This document shows positions 33,868 to 42,704 of a stretch of 64,000 nucleotides of DNA, piece by piece; the stretch's first letter is position 1, and each line of letters opens with the position of its first letter. Below the pieces are notes generated by a model. That model had not been told where the DNA came from. It worked only from the letters and a program-made list of their open reading frames with translations, and did no database searches. The stretch is taken from NCBI RefSeq assembly GCF_900116615.1, contig NZ_FPBF01000004.1, positions 186,001-250,000 on the forward strand, given 5' to 3'. The translations under genes and the position numbers were made by a program. Source of the stretch: Algoriphagus locisalis (GTDB taxonomy: Bacteria > Bacteroidota > Bacteroidia > Cytophagales > Cyclobacteriaceae).

Positions 33868-34311
33868 ATGGAAATCATACTAAAAACAGACATCAAAGGT
33901 CTTGGCTATAAGAATGACTTGGTAGCTGTAAAGCCAGGGTACGGAAGAAACTACCTGATTCCTCAGGGTTTCGCAGTACTTGCAACTGGTTCTAACAAGA
34001 AAATTCTTGCTGAGAATATCAAGCAAGCTGCTCACAAAGCAGAAAAGATTAAAACTGAAGCTCAGAACATCGCTGAAAAACTTGAAGCTCTTACACTAGA
34101 GATCAAAGCGAAAATCGGTGAGTCAGGTAAAATCTTCGGTAAGGTAACTACACTTCAGATTGCCGACGCATTGGCAGCTCAAGGCATCGACATCGACAGA
34201 AAGAAAATCTCTATCAATACACCAGTTGACGGTGCTGGAGAATTCGCCGCAGAAGTTGACCTTCACAGAGAAGTGAAAACTAACGTTAAATTCAACGTAT
34301 CGGGAGAATAA
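33868..34311 (+). CDS. rplI: 50S ribosomal protein L9
   Basis: The 147-residue protein has the N-terminal rRNA-binding domain with GLGYKNDLVAVKPGYGRNYL, a long connecting helix (about 45-75) and a C-terminal domain (GESGKIFGKVTTLQIADAL). It is the last gene of the rpsF-rpsR-rplI operon and ends before a strong terminator. Confidence 0.96.
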   Translation: MEIILKTDIKGLGYKNDLVAVKPGYGRNYLIPQGFAVLATGSNKKILAENIKQAAHKAEKIKTEAQNIAEKLEALTLEIKAKIGESGKIFGKVTTLQIADALAAQGIDIDRKKISINTPVDGAGEFAAEVDLHREVKTNVKFNVSGE

Positions 34312-34337
34312 GCACTCCCTGCTTTGATAAAAATAAA

Positions 34338-34362
34338 AACCCCGATAATTCGGGGTTTTTTT
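34338..34362 (+). terminator. Terminator of the rpsF-rpsR-rplI operon
   Basis: AACCCCG (34338-34344) pairs with CGGGGTT (34351-34357), followed by TTTTT. It lies between convergent genes. Confidence 0.88.
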
Positions 34363-34366
34363 ATGC

Positions 34367-34609
34367 TTAATTCAATGCTTTTTCTAGGCTTTCCACCAGT
34401 TTCTTAGAAACTGCCTTGCTATTTTTCTCTCTAGCTTCTTTGAATACTTCAAGAGCCGCCTGACCTTTTTCGATCACACCCACAGGGTTCTGATCATTCT
34501 GGAAGCTCACCCAACACCAAGACAGCTCCGCCGCCAATGTATCTGATTTCAACTTTGTTAACTTCTGTACCACTTCAGGCACTGTTTTTTCTAATTTCTC
34601 AACTTGCAT
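34367..34609 (-). CDS. Small hypothetical protein
   Basis: The 80-residue, mostly helical protein begins MQVEKLEKTVPEVVQKLTKL and has a central ELSWCWVSFQNDQNP segment and an Ala/Lys-rich helical C-terminus. I do not recognise it. It converges on rplI across the shared terminator and has protein-like codon use, so it is probably real. Confidence 0.6.
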   Translation of the reverse strand: MQVEKLEKTVPEVVQKLTKLKSDTLAAELSWCWVSFQNDQNPVGVIEKGQAALEVFKEAREKNSKAVSKKLVESLEKALN

Positions 34610-34925
34610 AGCGAATGATGGTTAAACGTTTTTCAATAGTTCGACAAAAATGAATAATCATTTTCAATATCACAACATAACCCCTTCATTATTAACAATT
34701 TCACAATCAAATGGCATGGAGCTTTAAATTATCGAAATAAGAAATTCATATTCTGTTTATTTAAGAAAGGAGTCTCACCAAATTAAAAGACCCTTATTTT
34801 CAGGTGATTAAAAGACAATTAGCCCAAATACTTAAAAATGTTTCAAAGCGAGTTTGGAAAAAAAGAAGCAAGACTTTACCTTTGTGACACTTTAAGAGAG
34901 ACCCAAAAGGAATCTCATCCAAAAC
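34610..34925. other. AT-rich intergenic region before tRNA-Gln
   Basis: No coding frame is seen. The left end holds the presumed promoter of the 80-residue gene on the minus strand and the right end holds the tRNA promoter. Confidence 0.6.
34854..34884 (+). promoter_or_regulatory. Promoter of tRNA-Gln
   Basis: TTG (34854-34856) and TACCTTTG (34877-34884) with a 20-base spacer match the Bacteroidota consensus, ending 41 bases before the tRNA. Confidence 0.7.
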
Positions 34926-34998
34926 TGGTCTATGGTGTAACTGGCAACACGTCTGATTTTGGTTCAGAAGAGTCCAGGTTCGAGCCCTGGTAGACCAA
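34926..34998 (+). tRNA. trnQ: tRNA-Gln (anticodon TTG)
   Basis: The full cloverleaf is readable: acceptor arms TGGTCTA (34926-34932) and TAGACCA (34991-34997), anticodon stem TCTGA/TCAGA with loop TTTTGGT (anticodon TTG), and T arm CCAGG-TTCGAGC-CCTGG. The CCA end is not fully encoded. It has its own promoter and terminator. Confidence 0.96.
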
Positions 34999-35010
34999 CA
35001 GAAGTTAAAA

Positions 35011-35040
35011 AAACCGCTGAAATTCAGCGGTTTTTTTTGT
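35011..35040 (+). terminator. Terminator after tRNA-Gln
   Basis: AAACCGCTGA (35011-35020) and TCAGCGGTTT (35024-35033) form a perfect 10-base stem followed by T residues; also usable by the convergent aminotransferase gene. Confidence 0.9.
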
Positions 35041-35063
35041 GCTTTCTATCTAATAATCGAATA

Positions 35064-36221
35064 TCATACACTCTGGCGACTAGCTTCTAAAGCCTCAATT
35101 AACTGCGTTATATCTTCAAATGTATTGAACACATTAATAGATACACGGAGATTTCCTCCTCGATTGGAAACTGATATTTTATTTTTATGAAGATTCTCTT
35201 TCAATAGCTCAGCATCAAACTCCACAGGAAGTCTGAGCCCAATAATATGACGCGAAGCGTATTGTTCATCTTCAAGAACAACCCCTCTGTTTTGTAAATA
35301 ATTATGAAGCGGTACTGTGAGGTCTTTGCAGTACTTCTCGATTTCTTTGACCGTCCACTCATTTATCTGCTTCAGCGATTCGTTCAGCATAGGTAAAAGA
35401 ATAAAATTACTCATCTCACCTACGTTATATCTGCCAGAATCCTCGGTGTACTCATGGTCGTATATTGTCAAATTCCCAAAATCCTGAGAGTTGGTACGAT
35501 TCAGCCAAGACTCTTCCAATGGTACTCCTCCATCGAATGCATGTCCGAAATAAGAAATCCCCATTCCGTAAGGCCCGAAGAGCCATTTGTAACTTGCGCA
35601 GATCAACGCATCAATCTTAAAGCGTTTCACATCCATCTCTGCAGCGCCAGTGGATTGAGTACCATCAACGATAAATATCGCCCCCACCGTCTTGCATTTT
35701 TGCCCGATGCTCTCTAGATCGAATTTCAATCCATTCATCCAATGCACGGATGACATCAGAACCACAGCCGTCTCTGAAGTAATACTATCCAGTATTTTCC
35801 TATTCCAGCTTTCGCCTGGAGTGAGCGAATCCTTATCCGGGCCAATTACTCTTAACTGAGCCTGATTTCTATCACACCAGGTTTTGAGAGAAAAATATCC
35901 ACTCGGAAATTCATCTTCCAACACGATCGCATGCTGCCCTGGCTCACAAGAAATATTACCAAGGGCTGTTGCAAAACCATAAGAAGTAGATGGAATCAAT
36001 GCAATCTGTAAGGGATCGCAATTCACTAAATCCGCAAACCTTCCTTTAACCTCTTTCGCTCCATTGAAAAAATCCTCAGGTTTTATACTGCTGGGATTTC
36101 TTTCTCTTATCAAAGCTTGGATTGCGGCTTCCTCAGCTGCCTTCATCAGCGGGCCTTTGTAACCACAGTTGAGGTAGTGAATATCCGGATCAAGGCTAAA
36201 AAGGTGTTTCTGAGAATCCAT
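35064..36221 (-). CDS. PLP-dependent class V aminotransferase family protein
   Basis: The 385-residue protein belongs to the cysteine desulfurase/isopenicillin-N-epimerase-like group. It starts with YLNCGYKGPL, carries IVDGTQSTGAAEMDV (PLP-ring aspartate region) and the lysine motif ICASYKWLFGPYGMG. A short C-terminal domain contains ISVSNRGGNLRVSINVFNTF. The catalytic cysteine loop of true desulfurases is not obvious, so an epimerase, lyase or aminotransferase activity is more likely. The substrate is unknown. Confidence 0.8.
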   Translation of the reverse strand: MDSQKHLFSLDPDIHYLNCGYKGPLMKAAEEAAIQALIRERNPSSIKPEDFFNGAKEVKGRFADLVNCDPLQIALIPSTSYGFATALGNISCEPGQHAIVLEDEFPSGYFSLKTWCDRNQAQLRVIGPDKDSLTPGESWNRKILDSITSETAVVLMSSVHWMNGLKFDLESIGQKCKTVGAIFIVDGTQSTGAAEMDVKRFKIDALICASYKWLFGPYGMGISYFGHAFDGGVPLEESWLNRTNSQDFGNLTIYDHEYTEDSGRYNVGEMSNFILLPMLNESLKQINEWTVKEIEKYCKDLTVPLHNYLQNRGVVLEDEQYASRHIIGLRLPVEFDAELLKENLHKNKISVSNRGGNLRVSINVFNTFEDITQLIEALEASRQSV

Positions 36222-36271
36222 AGGAGTTGAATTATTTCATTTAACTAATACTGTCTAGTCATACCAAACTA

Positions 36272-36988
36272 TCACTCTAACACACGTAATCTATAAGCGT
36301 TCATTGCATACTTCCCAAGATGCTCTGTCAGTCGATAATTTGCTATCGCCCCCACTCCGGCCCCTACAATTGGAATCAATTGTGCTAGCTTGGCCAAGTC
36401 GATGTAATCTCTGTAATCCAGTTGAAAAGTCTTCCAATCAAACTCCTTTAGATCCTTCGGTAATGTTTCCCTATACTCCTCCCAATTTTCTATCAAACCT
36501 ACCAAGTCATTCCTTCTTTGCTGTGAAGAAAAACTTAGCTGAAAAACATACAGGAGAAATAGTCTCTCATGGAAATCTTTGGTATCAAAACCATACAGCG
36601 CTGCGATATCGAACAGCATCTTCATTTTGATCGTGAGGAAAGCGGGAAAATCCGCAAAGCCCAGCAAGATACCTCCAGCACCAGTGACAGCTCCTTCAAC
36701 TGAGGCTGTATTTCTATACCATTTGATCCGGCTTCTCACCTTAAATTCCCGCTGTTTAAACGTTAAGCTTTCGTGAGGCCTCGGCACAATCCAGCTAGAA
36801 CCAGTGATGACTGCTTTGACCATGTTTTCTATAGCCATGGTGATTGCTTTGTGAATCTTTTCTGGAATCCAGCTATTGATTTTATTCTGAACCCCATGGG
36901 TGAAACGCCCGCCCAAACTGGGCTTTTTCTTTAGTTGATGTTGCCAAAGTGCAAGCTCAGCATGGGCATAATGTAAGTAGGAGTCCAT
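36272..36988 (-). CDS. EcsC family protein
   Basis: The 238-residue protein is typical of EcsC-like sequences: a glycine-rich helical stretch VEGAVTGAGGILLGFADFPA, the DIAALYGFDTKD region, and LIPIVGAGVGAIANYRLTEH near the C-terminus. The hydrophobic glycine segments suggest membrane association. The family's function is poorly defined; B. subtilis EcsC is linked to an ABC transporter. It stands alone here. Confidence 0.82.
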   Translation of the reverse strand: MDSYLHYAHAELALWQHQLKKKPSLGGRFTHGVQNKINSWIPEKIHKAITMAIENMVKAVITGSSWIVPRPHESLTFKQREFKVRSRIKWYRNTASVEGAVTGAGGILLGFADFPAFLTIKMKMLFDIAALYGFDTKDFHERLFLLYVFQLSFSSQQRRNDLVGLIENWEEYRETLPKDLKEFDWKTFQLDYRDYIDLAKLAQLIPIVGAGVGAIANYRLTEHLGKYAMNAYRLRVLE

Positions 36989-37061
36989 TAAATCAATTAG
37001 TTTATTTTAGTATAAAACGGATTTCTGAGGAATAGTTACTAAGATTAAATACTGCACTGAT

Positions 37062-37805
37062 TCAGTCATCAAATCCAGGACGAATAAAGACATTGTAATT
37101 CGGAACCAAAGCTATAAGTTGATTCCTTGACTTTTCCAAAAGAACCAAATGCATTAAAATTGAATCCTGCTCATCTTCAATTAGATCTAGTAATTGCTTC
37201 CATGCATTCATACTTCGCTCGATCGCGATCATAGCAACTTTTGCAGAACCGTTATAGCTTTTTTCAGACTCAGGATAGCCTTCCCAAAAATCACCTGAAA
37301 GATCGTTTAGAACTCTTTTGGATTTAACATGAATGAAGAATAAATACCACTGTATCACCTCAAGTGCATTCTCAATCTTAATTTTTTGAGTTTTACTATC
37401 AAACGGAGTGATCACCCCCAGTTGTTCCTGACGAACGAGCTCTTCTAAAAAATTCTTGATTCTGGATGAATCAAGCCAATCTTTTCCCTCAAACAAATAC
37501 TTCTCAGTGATTGCACTTAGGGGATGTTCATCTAGTATTTTATCTTCTTGCACAGAAGTATCGGCCTTGCTTTCTTCGATTATTTGGCCGATATCGATAC
37601 CGCGCTCCTCTGCCATTGTACGTAGCATTTCCAACGTCTCCTTAAAATTATCAGATACGGCATTCCAGAATTCTTCAGGAGATTTCACATCTCTTTTTTG
37701 CTCACGCTCAAAGACTCTACATCTAGCGGTAAAGGCGCATTTCTCACACCAGCGATCGCACCAATTGTGTATTCCTGAAATAAAAGTTGAGTCGTAGTCA
37801 TTCAT
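37062..37805 (-). CDS. Hypothetical protein with N-terminal Cys cluster
   Basis: I favour the ATG at 37805, giving 247 residues beginning MNDYDSTFISGIHNWCDRWC; an ATG 27 bases upstream is also possible. The first 30 residues contain CDRWCEKCAFTARC, four cysteines spaced C-x3-C-x2-C-x5-C, which could bind zinc or an iron-sulfur cluster. The rest is helical and acidic without recognised motifs. I do not know its role. Confidence 0.65.
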   Translation of the reverse strand: MNDYDSTFISGIHNWCDRWCEKCAFTARCRVFEREQKRDVKSPEEFWNAVSDNFKETLEMLRTMAEERGIDIGQIIEESKADTSVQEDKILDEHPLSAITEKYLFEGKDWLDSSRIKNFLEELVRQEQLGVITPFDSKTQKIKIENALEVIQWYLFFIHVKSKRVLNDLSGDFWEGYPESEKSYNGSAKVAMIAIERSMNAWKQLLDLIEDEQDSILMHLVLLEKSRNQLIALVPNYNVFIRPGFDD

Positions 37806-37950
37806 GAATAAAGGTGATATATGTGAATACATTTAAGTTAAAAAAGAAAAATGAAATAAAGTGGTCTATGGACGCAACTAATGACCGGGATAAAGATAAG
37901 CATCAACTGATTGTGCTCTTTGCGTCCTCTATGGTTAAAAAAACTCTAAT

Positions 37951-37982
37951 CACAAAAAAAACCGTCTCTTTCAAGACGGTTT
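37951..37982 (-). terminator. Terminator of the M14 peptidase gene
   Basis: AAACCGTCT (37959-37967) and AGACGGTTT (37974-37982) form a perfect stem. On the minus strand it is followed by a run of T, 25 bases past the peptidase stop. Confidence 0.85.
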
Positions 37983-38006
37983 TCTATTCATCATCACAAG
38001 GAATTA

Positions 38007-40706
38007 TTATTTATACAATCCATTAAACAACATTTTAAATGTGCCATGCGACTGAGCCCTGAAAGTAATCTCTGGTCCAAAAGCATAGAACTTCCCTTTG
38101 CCCATCTTGGCTTCAAATGCAGTCACACCATTTTTCAAATAGGACTGTCCCCAGGCCCAACCACTTCGAAGTGGCTCTTCTTCTCCAAACCAGGCAATAG
38201 GCTTGACACCTCGGTTTCCAGCAGAAGGAGCCAGCTTAAATACTGGACTTCTGTTGAACATGATATACGCCTCATCACCCATACCGTAATTTATCGGCAC
38301 AGAATTATCTACGTGCATTTCCAGTACTGAGCCAGGCACATAGTATTTTTCCCCACTCAGCGACTTGGCCTTTCCATCTGTACCTATTTCCACCAAGGCA
38401 TCTTCCACTGGCAACCCAAAGTGGAAGGCAAGCTCGGTAGCAGATCCCACAGAAATGATTTCACCGCCATTTTCAACAAACTTCTTAAGCTGCGGGATAG
38501 ATTCATCAGCAGTGAAACTCCCTAGCATATGGTGGTACTTCTCATCAATTTCTTCTGGTTTTGGCTGGGAACGCGAATATCCTCTTGATCCAACTGAAGG
38601 AATCCCAGAACTGATGAACAATAACACATCATATTTATCATTCAAATCACCTGCATCTATCTCTTGCGGAAACACCAATTGGTACTCAAAGTGGAACTGC
38701 TCCATCATCCAGCGCACCCAACCAGAAGGCATAGATCCTCCATAGTAGTCATATAACCCTATTCTAGCTGGCTGAATTTGAGTAGCGCCCTTTGGCATAG
38801 ATGCCGGAACCGGATAAACTCCATATTCTTTAGCCGCAACTTCCAATTCCTTTTTACCTCCGCTCACATAAAATGAACCTGTAGGTAATCCACCTACTGT
38901 TGCAGCAGTTCTGTAAACTTTCACTTTTGCTTTTAGCAAATCATTAACCGCCATGAAGCTGTTGTTATTTCTGACATCAAGTAAATACCCTGAGCCATTT
39001 GCTAGTGCTTTTGAAGGAGGAGATTGAATTTCCCCGTACGGGATTCGCTCAAACGGCCCATCAAATCCTTCATAGAAACGATCTACCTCAACACCCATTT
39101 GAAACGCCAATGTCCAACCAGCAGCATCATAAGGGCGAATTGGAGGCCCTCCTGGGTAGAGAAAATCATTTGGATGGTCTTGTGGCTCAAACATATCAAG
39201 GACGTGAGGACGGAATGCTTGGGCAGTTTTCACTATAAATGAGTTTTCAGGATAAGTTTTCCCATTTACATTAAATTCCTCAGTGGCTTTTTCAACCAAA
39301 ATACCTGACTTAATCAGCGCATTCATAAACTTAACGGCAGTTGGAAAATCAGGCTGATCAGCTGAAAGTATATAGCCCCTAGGATCTCGATTACCAGGAT
39401 CGGTATAGACTGAATCATAATACTGTGAAGGGATTCTAGATCTGGAAGAATTTTCGCCAGCATTTTTTTGGGATTCAGCAAATTCATCTTGCACAGCCTG
39501 AGCAAATTTCGGATACATAGTCCAGTTGTCCTGACTTCCCTTTTCAATGGACTTTCTTCCCATCAAATAGATATTGTACAACAGTTCATCTCCATGACGT
39601 ACAGCATGATTGAAAATCGCGTAGTTCAAGGACACAGAATAATCGATTGATCTGCGGAAAGGCCAAACCTGAGGAGTCACTGGATAGGGGGTGCCATTAT
39701 TTGGAATCAATCGATCGGGAACAAGCGGTATGGTGTACGGCGTAGGATTTCCGATGATTTCAGTCAGGATACCAATAATGTTGTGGTAATAAGGAGTTGT
39801 CCTTAAGCCACCATTCCACCAAGTAGAGAACACCGAGCCGTCCAACCTTGTGTAACCTGGCTTATCTTCCTGATGCATTCTATTGATCATAGCAGCGCCA
39901 ACTGCATCGAGACTGGTGATGATGAGTGGATCAAAGACATGATTAAACGGGTCACGGTAAGGAGGTCCCGCCACAACTGCGCCTGCGGGAGCAGTCTGGT
40001 GATGATTATAGATAATCTGTGGAATCCACTCTACGTACTGCTGAAGCGACATATTAGCCGCCTCACTCATATTATTCATGTAGAAATCTCGGTTGTTGTC
40101 ATGCCCCACGTATTTCTGATAGAGGATCGGAATATTTTGATCACGCTTCTCAGGATCATCATTTCTCATGTACCAATCAGACATGATTTCCATCCCGTCC
40201 GGATTTGCATGGACTAGAAGAATAATTACATCTTCAAGAATTTTTAGTGTCTCAGCATCATCTCTAGAAGCTAATTGATAGAGGGTTTCTATCAATTGAT
40301 GGGGACCCACTACCTCATTGGCATGCAGTCCTCCGTCAATCCAGATTACTGGCTTCCCTTCTATAGAAAGCTTCTGAGCTTCTTCTTTGGAAATTTCTGC
40401 ATGAGCGAGGGTCTGAGAGATTTCTTTGTATCGGTCAAGCTTCGCAAAATTAGAAGGTGCAGTCACGATCATCATAGGCTGGGATCTGCCGTATTCTGTT
40501 TTGCCGATTTCTACCATTTGAACACGATCACTGGCATCAGCTACTTTCTTGAAATAAGCCTCTGTCTGGGAGAAATTAGCAAGTTTATAATCATCTCCTA
40601 TATCAAAGCCAAAGTGTGATTTGGGAGTTGGTACATTCTGTGCAAATACTCCTAAAGTGAAGGAAATAAGCAGAATAACTAGAGTAGTTTTTAATCTCAT
40701 AAGCAT
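38007..40706 (-). CDS. Secreted M14 family zinc carboxypeptidase-like protein
   Basis: The 899-residue exported protein has a signal peptide (about 1-22, ending VFAQ). The peptidase M14 domain begins near 35, with the zinc motif IDGGLHANEVVG (His128, Glu131) and the third ligand region around VGHDNNRDFYMNN at about 210. The large C-terminal part (about 480-899) includes a glutamine amidotransferase-like segment (YDVLLFISSGIPSVG, ENGGEIISVGSATEL). This domain pairing is common in Bacteroidota. It probably degrades peptides in the periplasm or outside the cell. A second possible start two codons in (MRLKTT) is equally good. Confidence 0.87.
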   Translation of the reverse strand: MLMRLKTTLVILLISFTLGVFAQNVPTPKSHFGFDIGDDYKLANFSQTEAYFKKVADASDRVQMVEIGKTEYGRSQPMMIVTAPSNFAKLDRYKEISQTLAHAEISKEEAQKLSIEGKPVIWIDGGLHANEVVGPHQLIETLYQLASRDDAETLKILEDVIILLVHANPDGMEIMSDWYMRNDDPEKRDQNIPILYQKYVGHDNNRDFYMNNMSEAANMSLQQYVEWIPQIIYNHHQTAPAGAVVAGPPYRDPFNHVFDPLIITSLDAVGAAMINRMHQEDKPGYTRLDGSVFSTWWNGGLRTTPYYHNIIGILTEIIGNPTPYTIPLVPDRLIPNNGTPYPVTPQVWPFRRSIDYSVSLNYAIFNHAVRHGDELLYNIYLMGRKSIEKGSQDNWTMYPKFAQAVQDEFAESQKNAGENSSRSRIPSQYYDSVYTDPGNRDPRGYILSADQPDFPTAVKFMNALIKSGILVEKATEEFNVNGKTYPENSFIVKTAQAFRPHVLDMFEPQDHPNDFLYPGGPPIRPYDAAGWTLAFQMGVEVDRFYEGFDGPFERIPYGEIQSPPSKALANGSGYLLDVRNNNSFMAVNDLLKAKVKVYRTAATVGGLPTGSFYVSGGKKELEVAAKEYGVYPVPASMPKGATQIQPARIGLYDYYGGSMPSGWVRWMMEQFHFEYQLVFPQEIDAGDLNDKYDVLLFISSGIPSVGSRGYSRSQPKPEEIDEKYHHMLGSFTADESIPQLKKFVENGGEIISVGSATELAFHFGLPVEDALVEIGTDGKAKSLSGEKYYVPGSVLEMHVDNSVPINYGMGDEAYIMFNRSPVFKLAPSAGNRGVKPIAWFGEEEPLRSGWAWGQSYLKNGVTAFEAKMGKGKFYAFGPEITFRAQSHGTFKMLFNGLYK

Positions 40707-40746
40707 ATGGGTTGATAGATTACTGGTATTCAGCTTTCTAAAATAG

Positions 40747-40785
40747 TATGAAAAAAGAGGCGATCATTGATTGAAAGCCTCTTTT
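40747..40785 (-). terminator. Terminator-like hairpin in the M14 leader
   Basis: AAAAGAGGC (40753-40761) and GCCTCTTTT (40777-40785) form a perfect nine-base stem. On the minus strand it is followed by a T run (40751-40756) and lies about 45 bases before the M14 start codon. No gene ends here, so it may be an attenuator or the end of a short RNA. Confidence 0.55.
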
Positions 40786-40855
40786 ATCAGAATTTTACAG
40801 GACTGGGAAAATGGGTAAATAAGCTAAGTAGAAATACTAGATGAGTAGGCTACTT

Positions 40856-40863
40856 CAAACTTA
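40856..40863 (-). promoter_or_regulatory. -7 element facing the M14 gene
   Basis: The minus strand reads TAAGTTTG, an exact TAnnTTTG. A clear -33 TTG is lacking. Transcription from here would give a short leader ending at the hairpin at 40753-40785. Confidence 0.45.
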
Positions 40864-41042
40864 TTATTCAGGTTGATTTAATGCTAAGGTTCCATTACAG
40901 CAAAAATGTCCTAATCGGTGATCCCTTAATTTAAAAACTTATATGCCCAATATAAATTCCCGTAAAGTTATTGATGGTGCTAATAACCAAAATTATCTTC
41001 TGATTCAACTTCAAAGATCATAGCCTTCCATTCAAAAATCAT

Positions 41043-41050
41043 TACTTTTG
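41043..41050 (+). promoter_or_regulatory. prs promoter -7 element
   Basis: TACTTTTG matches the consensus exactly and lies 45 bases before the prs ATG. The -33 region is weak. Confidence 0.55.
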
Positions 41051-41094
41051 ACCTTAAATCCATTCTACATCTTTCCCGAAAAAAACAACTAACC

Positions 41095-42021
41095 ATGTCC
41101 GAGGTTAAAATCTTTTCAGGCACCAATAGCCAAACACTTGCACAAAAAGTCGCTAAAAACTATGGCAAAAAGCTAGGTGATCTTACACTTTCTAAATTCA
41201 GTGATGGCGAGTTATCGCCAAGCTTTGATGAATCTATCAGAGGGTGTACCGTCTTTTTGGTGCAAAGCACAACCCCGCCAAGTGACAACCTTTTGGAACT
41301 TTGCCTAATGATCGATGCTGCCAAAAGAGCCAGTGCATATAAAGTGTGTGCAGTAATTCCTTATTTCGGATATGCTAGACAAGACAGGAAAGATAGACCT
41401 CGTGTAAGTATTGCAGCTAAGGCAATTGCGAACATGATTACTTCAGCGGGAGCTGATCGAATCATGACTTGTGACCTACATGCCGGACAAATTCAAGGTT
41501 TTTTCGATATACCTTTGGATCATTTGAATGGATCAGCTATTTTTGTGCCCTATTTGAATTCGCTAAGGCTTCCGGATATGATTTTTGCATCACCAGATGT
41601 AGGAGGAGTAGCCAGAGCCAGGGCTTACGCCAAGCATTTTGAAGTAGAAATGGTGGTCTGTGATAAGCACAGAAAAAGAGCCAACGAGATCGCTTCTATG
41701 CAAGTAATCGGGGATGTAGAGGGAAAAGATGTTATTCTCGTGGACGATTTGGTAGATACTGCAGGGACTCTCTGCAAAGCTGCCGAAATGGTCATGGAGA
41801 AAGGAGCCAATTCAGTTAGAGCCATTGCAACGCATGGCGTACTTTCTGGAAAAGCCTATGAAAACATCGAAAACTCAGTTTTGGAAGAACTGGTCATCAC
41901 TGATACAATCCATCCAAAGCAACAATCATCCAAAATCAAAGTATTGACAGTAGCAGATCTATTCGCAAAGGCAATTCACGCCGTGACTGGAAATACCTCT
42001 ATCAGTTCTTTGTTCATCTAA
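41095..42021 (+). CDS. prs: Ribose-phosphate pyrophosphokinase
   Basis: This 308-residue enzyme makes PRPP from ribose 5-phosphate and ATP for nucleotide, histidine and tryptophan synthesis. The motifs KLGDLTLSKFSDGE, YFGYARQDRKDRPR (ATP flexible loop), CDLHAGQIQGFFDIP and the PRPP-binding VILVDDLVDTAGT are all present. It lies 24 bases before rplY, probably co-transcribed. Confidence 0.96.
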   Translation: MSEVKIFSGTNSQTLAQKVAKNYGKKLGDLTLSKFSDGELSPSFDESIRGCTVFLVQSTTPPSDNLLELCLMIDAAKRASAYKVCAVIPYFGYARQDRKDRPRVSIAAKAIANMITSAGADRIMTCDLHAGQIQGFFDIPLDHLNGSAIFVPYLNSLRLPDMIFASPDVGGVARARAYAKHFEVEMVVCDKHRKRANEIASMQVIGDVEGKDVILVDDLVDTAGTLCKAAEMVMEKGANSVRAIATHGVLSGKAYENIENSVLEELVITDTIHPKQQSSKIKVLTVADLFAKAIHAVTGNTSISSLFI

Positions 42022-42045
42022 GAACCAATTTAATACAAATACATA

Positions 42046-42624
42046 ATGAAAAATCTAGAGATTATAGGGTTTAAAAGAGCAAATCTCGACGGCGCCAGTC
42101 TTTCTGAATTGAGAGAATCAGGTAATGTTCCCTGCGTGGTTTACGGACCTGGTATCAAAGAGCAGATTCACTTCTACTCTCCAATTATCCTCTTCAGAGA
42201 CTTGATTTACACTCCTGAAGTTCACATGGTGGAGTTGAATATCGAAGGAACTATCATCAAAGCAGTATTGAAAGATGCTCAGTTTCACCCAGTAAGTGAG
42301 GCTCTTCTACACGCTGACTTTGTTGCTTATGCAGAAGATAAACCAATTAAGTTTGAGATCCCTGTGAAAGTATTTGGAAGCTCTCCAGGTCTTGCAAAAG
42401 GTGGTAAATTGGAATTGAAAACCAGAGTATTGAAAGTGAAAGGTCTTGCAAAAGATTTTCCAGACCTTATTCCGGTTGATATTTCTAATCTTGACTTGGG
42501 TAAATCTTTCAAAGTAGAAGATTTAAAAGTTGAAGGCTTCGAAATCCTTACAAGCCCTAACGTTTCTATCGTGACGATTGGTATTCCAAGAGCACTTAGA
42601 GGCAAGAAAGGCGGAGACGAATAG
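42046..42624 (+). CDS. rplY: 50S ribosomal protein L25 (Ctc type)
   Basis: This 192-residue protein is a two-domain Ctc-type L25. The N-terminal 5S rRNA-binding domain (RANLDGASLSELRESGNVPC) is followed by the C-terminal beta domain (VKVFGSSPGLAKGGKLELK, DLIPVDISNLDLGKS). The prs-rplY-pth order is common in bacteria. A terminator separates it from pth. Confidence 0.94.
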   Translation: MKNLEIIGFKRANLDGASLSELRESGNVPCVVYGPGIKEQIHFYSPIILFRDLIYTPEVHMVELNIEGTIIKAVLKDAQFHPVSEALLHADFVAYAEDKPIKFEIPVKVFGSSPGLAKGGKLELKTRVLKVKGLAKDFPDLIPVDISNLDLGKSFKVEDLKVEGFEILTSPNVSIVTIGIPRALRGKKGGDE

Positions 42625-42647
42625 TCTGCCAATTGAAATTGACTTAA

Positions 42648-42677
42648 ATCCTGCCCAAAACTGGGCGGGATTTTTTA
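42648..42677 (+). terminator. Terminator after rplY
   Basis: ATCCTGCCCA (42648-42657) and TGGGCGGGAT (42662-42671; one G-T pair), followed by TTTTT. Confidence 0.85.
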
Positions 42678-42704
42678 TTTTCAAGGCAATATTATTAGCG
42701 TAAA

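Larger units (their letters stand above)
40707..41094. other. Intergenic region between divergent M14 peptidase and prs
   Basis: No ORF is seen. It contains a minus-strand terminator-like hairpin (40747-40785), a minus-strand -7 element (40856-40863) and the prs -7 element (41043-41050). Confidence 0.6.
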
